Made by a program: the position numbers and the translations under genes. A DNA stretch of 64,000 nt from JARRPM01 sp963765545. Lineage in GTDB: Bacteria; Pseudomonadota; Gammaproteobacteria; Pseudomonadales; Halieaceae. A model generated the notes under the pieces. That model was not told the DNA's origin. It saw only the letters and a list, made by a program, of their open reading frames with translations, and searched no databases. Of the stretch, positions 62,517 through 64,000 are shown in pieces (positions within the stretch are counted from its first letter, which is position 1; every line of letters starts with the position of its first letter). The stretch lies in contig CAVXWW010000004.1 in assembly GCA_963765545.1 (NCBI GenBank), positions 1,922,001-1,986,000 on the forward strand, given 5' to 3'.

Positions 62517-63974
62517 ATGAGAAGCGGGCTGGCTGCGCCGTTCAAGGCGGATTTGAGCAAAGTGGCCCGCCTGTCTAAACTTTGCCTGCTGCCACTGGTA
62601 CTGACCGTGTCGGCTTGCTCGACGATCAACCCCCCCTCCAATAAAGCCATTACCCGGATCGACGTCAGCCAGGGCTATCGGGCCAGTAATGTCCGCATGC
62701 AAAAATCCCGCGGCGACAACTTGATACTGCTAGCTTTTTCAGGAGGAGGAACCCGGGCCGCGGCACTCTCCTACGGCGTCATGCAGGAGCTGAGGGATAC
62801 ACTCATCCCCAGTGGTGGCAGCACTATTCGCCTGCTGGACGCGGTCGACTCCATCTCCTCAGTATCCGGAGGCAGCTTTACCGCCGCCTACTATGGCCTT
62901 TATCGAGACCGCTTGTTCGAGGACTACGAGGACGACTTCCTGCGCCAGGGTGTACAACAGGCCCTGATCAGGCAGTTACTCAACCCCATCCACTGGATAC
63001 GCAGCGGTTTTGACGGCTTTAATCGCACCGAAATGACTATCGACTATTACGATCGCATAATGTTTAAAGGGGCGACTTTCAGCGACCTGGCGAAAAACGG
63101 GCCGCCCTTCATCGCCATCAATGCCACTGACCTGGGCAGCGGCCTGCGCTTCACCTTCAGCCAGAGTCTGTTTGACCTCATCTGCACCGACCTGGGCAGT
63201 TACCCTATAGCCCGGGCAGTCACAGCCTCCTCAGCAGTGCCCGTGGCGTTTCCGCCAGTGGTTTTAAAGAACCACGCAGCGCACTGCGCTGTCGATGACT
63301 ATAGCGAATGGCTGGCGCTGAAGGAGATGGCTCCCACGACTGCCGTTCAAAGCCGCATCGTAGAAGGACTCAAATCCTACCGCAACGCGGAACAGCGGGA
63401 GTATATACACCTGGTCGATGGCGGTGTCGCGGATAACCTGGGCCTGCGTGTCATGACCGACCGGCTGGAGAGTCTCAATGCCCGGGAGATGCTGGCGTTA
63501 TCCGAGCTGCCGATTAAAAATATCCTGATAATACTTGTCAATGCCGAGGTCAATCCGGAGCGGCTTATCGAACAGTCCCCCGGGACACCGTCGCTATCCA
63601 CAACCATGGCCGCCGTCAGCAGTGCCCAATTCGACAGCTACAACCGCGAGACCCTCGATCGATTCAAGGACCTGCTGCGCGAGCTGGAACACAACGCCAG
63701 AGCTGCCGGTACCGACACCAAAATCTATTTCTCCCAGGTCAATTTTGATCACGTGCAGGTCCATGAGGTCAACCGGGTGCTCAACGCCCTGCCCACGACC
63801 CTGGCGTTGGAGGATATTGATGTTGATCGCCTGATCGTAGCCGGCAGGTTGATACTGCGCAACGAACAGGACTTCCAGGCTTTCAAGGAGCACAACAATG
63901 CCACCCTGGCAGCCGGCGCTCTCAGTGAGGAAGTGCTGTGCCAGTACTTTGATTACCCTTCCTGCAAACCCTGA
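62517..63974 (+). CDS. Patatin-like phospholipase lipoprotein
   Basis: The 485-aa protein has an N-terminal lipoprotein signal ending in LTVSAC near residue 34, then the patatin oxyanion loop FSGGGTRAAALSYGVM, the nucleophile segment SSVSGGSFTAAYYG, and the DGG motif HLVDGGVADNLGLRV. It is probably a membrane-attached periplasmic lipid acyl hydrolase. It follows the FadL-like gene by 26 bp on the same strand. The stop lies 26 bp from the window end and the gene is complete. Confidence 0.88.
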   Translation: MRSGLAAPFKADLSKVARLSKLCLLPLVLTVSACSTINPPSNKAITRIDVSQGYRASNVRMQKSRGDNLILLAFSGGGTRAAALSYGVMQELRDTLIPSGGSTIRLLDAVDSISSVSGGSFTAAYYGLYRDRLFEDYEDDFLRQGVQQALIRQLLNPIHWIRSGFDGFNRTEMTIDYYDRIMFKGATFSDLAKNGPPFIAINATDLGSGLRFTFSQSLFDLICTDLGSYPIARAVTASSAVPVAFPPVVLKNHAAHCAVDDYSEWLALKEMAPTTAVQSRIVEGLKSYRNAEQREYIHLVDGGVADNLGLRVMTDRLESLNAREMLALSELPIKNILIILVNAEVNPERLIEQSPGTPSLSTTMAAVSSAQFDSYNRETLDRFKDLLRELEHNARAAGTDTKIYFSQVNFDHVQVHEVNRVLNALPTTLALEDIDVDRLIVAGRLILRNEQDFQAFKEHNNATLAAGALSEEVLCQYFDYPSCKP

Positions 63975-64000
63975 CCCCGACAACCTGAGGAACATCAATC

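Overview
The window is a 64 kb chromosomal segment of a high-GC marine-type gammaproteobacterium. TonB receptors, FadL-type porins, Mla/OMPLA lipid proteins, P450 and aromatic/steroid lower-pathway genes suggest something like the Halieaceae/Spongiibacteraceae; this is inference, as no rRNA or tRNA is present. I see no insertion sequence, prophage, CRISPR array or recognisable transcription regulator gene.

Region 1 (1-17.1 kb). A sterol-desaturase-like hydroxylase, a UbiX flavin prenyltransferase and a DmeF-type metal exporter broken by one extra base come first. Then a long leftward series starts at about 16.9 kb: rnfB, a giant pyruvate:ferredoxin oxidoreductase (about 1645 aa), rnfC, rnfD, rnfG, rnfE, rnfA, a small Cys-rich NqrM-like membrane protein and a plant-type ferredoxin-NADP reductase. 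It is followed on the same strand by the meta-cleavage lower pathway (hydratase, acylating acetaldehyde dehydrogenase, aldolase). The lower pathway yields pyruvate, the oxidoreductase can turn pyruvate into acetyl-CoA and reduced ferredoxin, and Rnf and the reductase can pass those electrons to NAD+ or NADP+. A near-consensus FNR/Anr box lies 41.5 bp upstream of the start predicted from a -10 hexamer in front of rnfB.

Region 2 (17.1-30.9 kb). Two membrane transport genes, a patatin, a TonB receptor, a leftward trio (alpha/beta hydrolase, MlaA, orphan periplasmic binding protein), outer-membrane phospholipase A, a K+-dependent-type membrane pyrophosphatase and an unrecognised 261-aa protein.

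Region 3 (30.9-32.7 kb). A non-coding array of nine 75-bp hairpins (23-bp stem, 29-nt loop) in alternating orientation, arranged as about 350-bp tandem cassettes. Stem sequences differ strongly between hairpin types but stay paired by compensatory changes, while the loop is almost invariant. This is the most unusual structure in the window.

Region 4 (32.7-48.8 kb). OmpA-like porin, AsmA protein, thiolase-like protein, ABC-F ATPase, a pentameric ligand-gated ion channel homologue, a Cus/Czc-type tripartite heavy-metal efflux operon with a small Met/His/Cys-rich exported protein, and a CPA2 antiporter.

Region 5 (48.8-64 kb). A full glycogen module: glgP-glgA-glgB leftward and glgC-GH57-malQ rightward around a shared promoter region with a palindrome. 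A cytochrome P450 with a promoter/operator-like site, a FadL-type transporter and a lipoprotein patatin follow.
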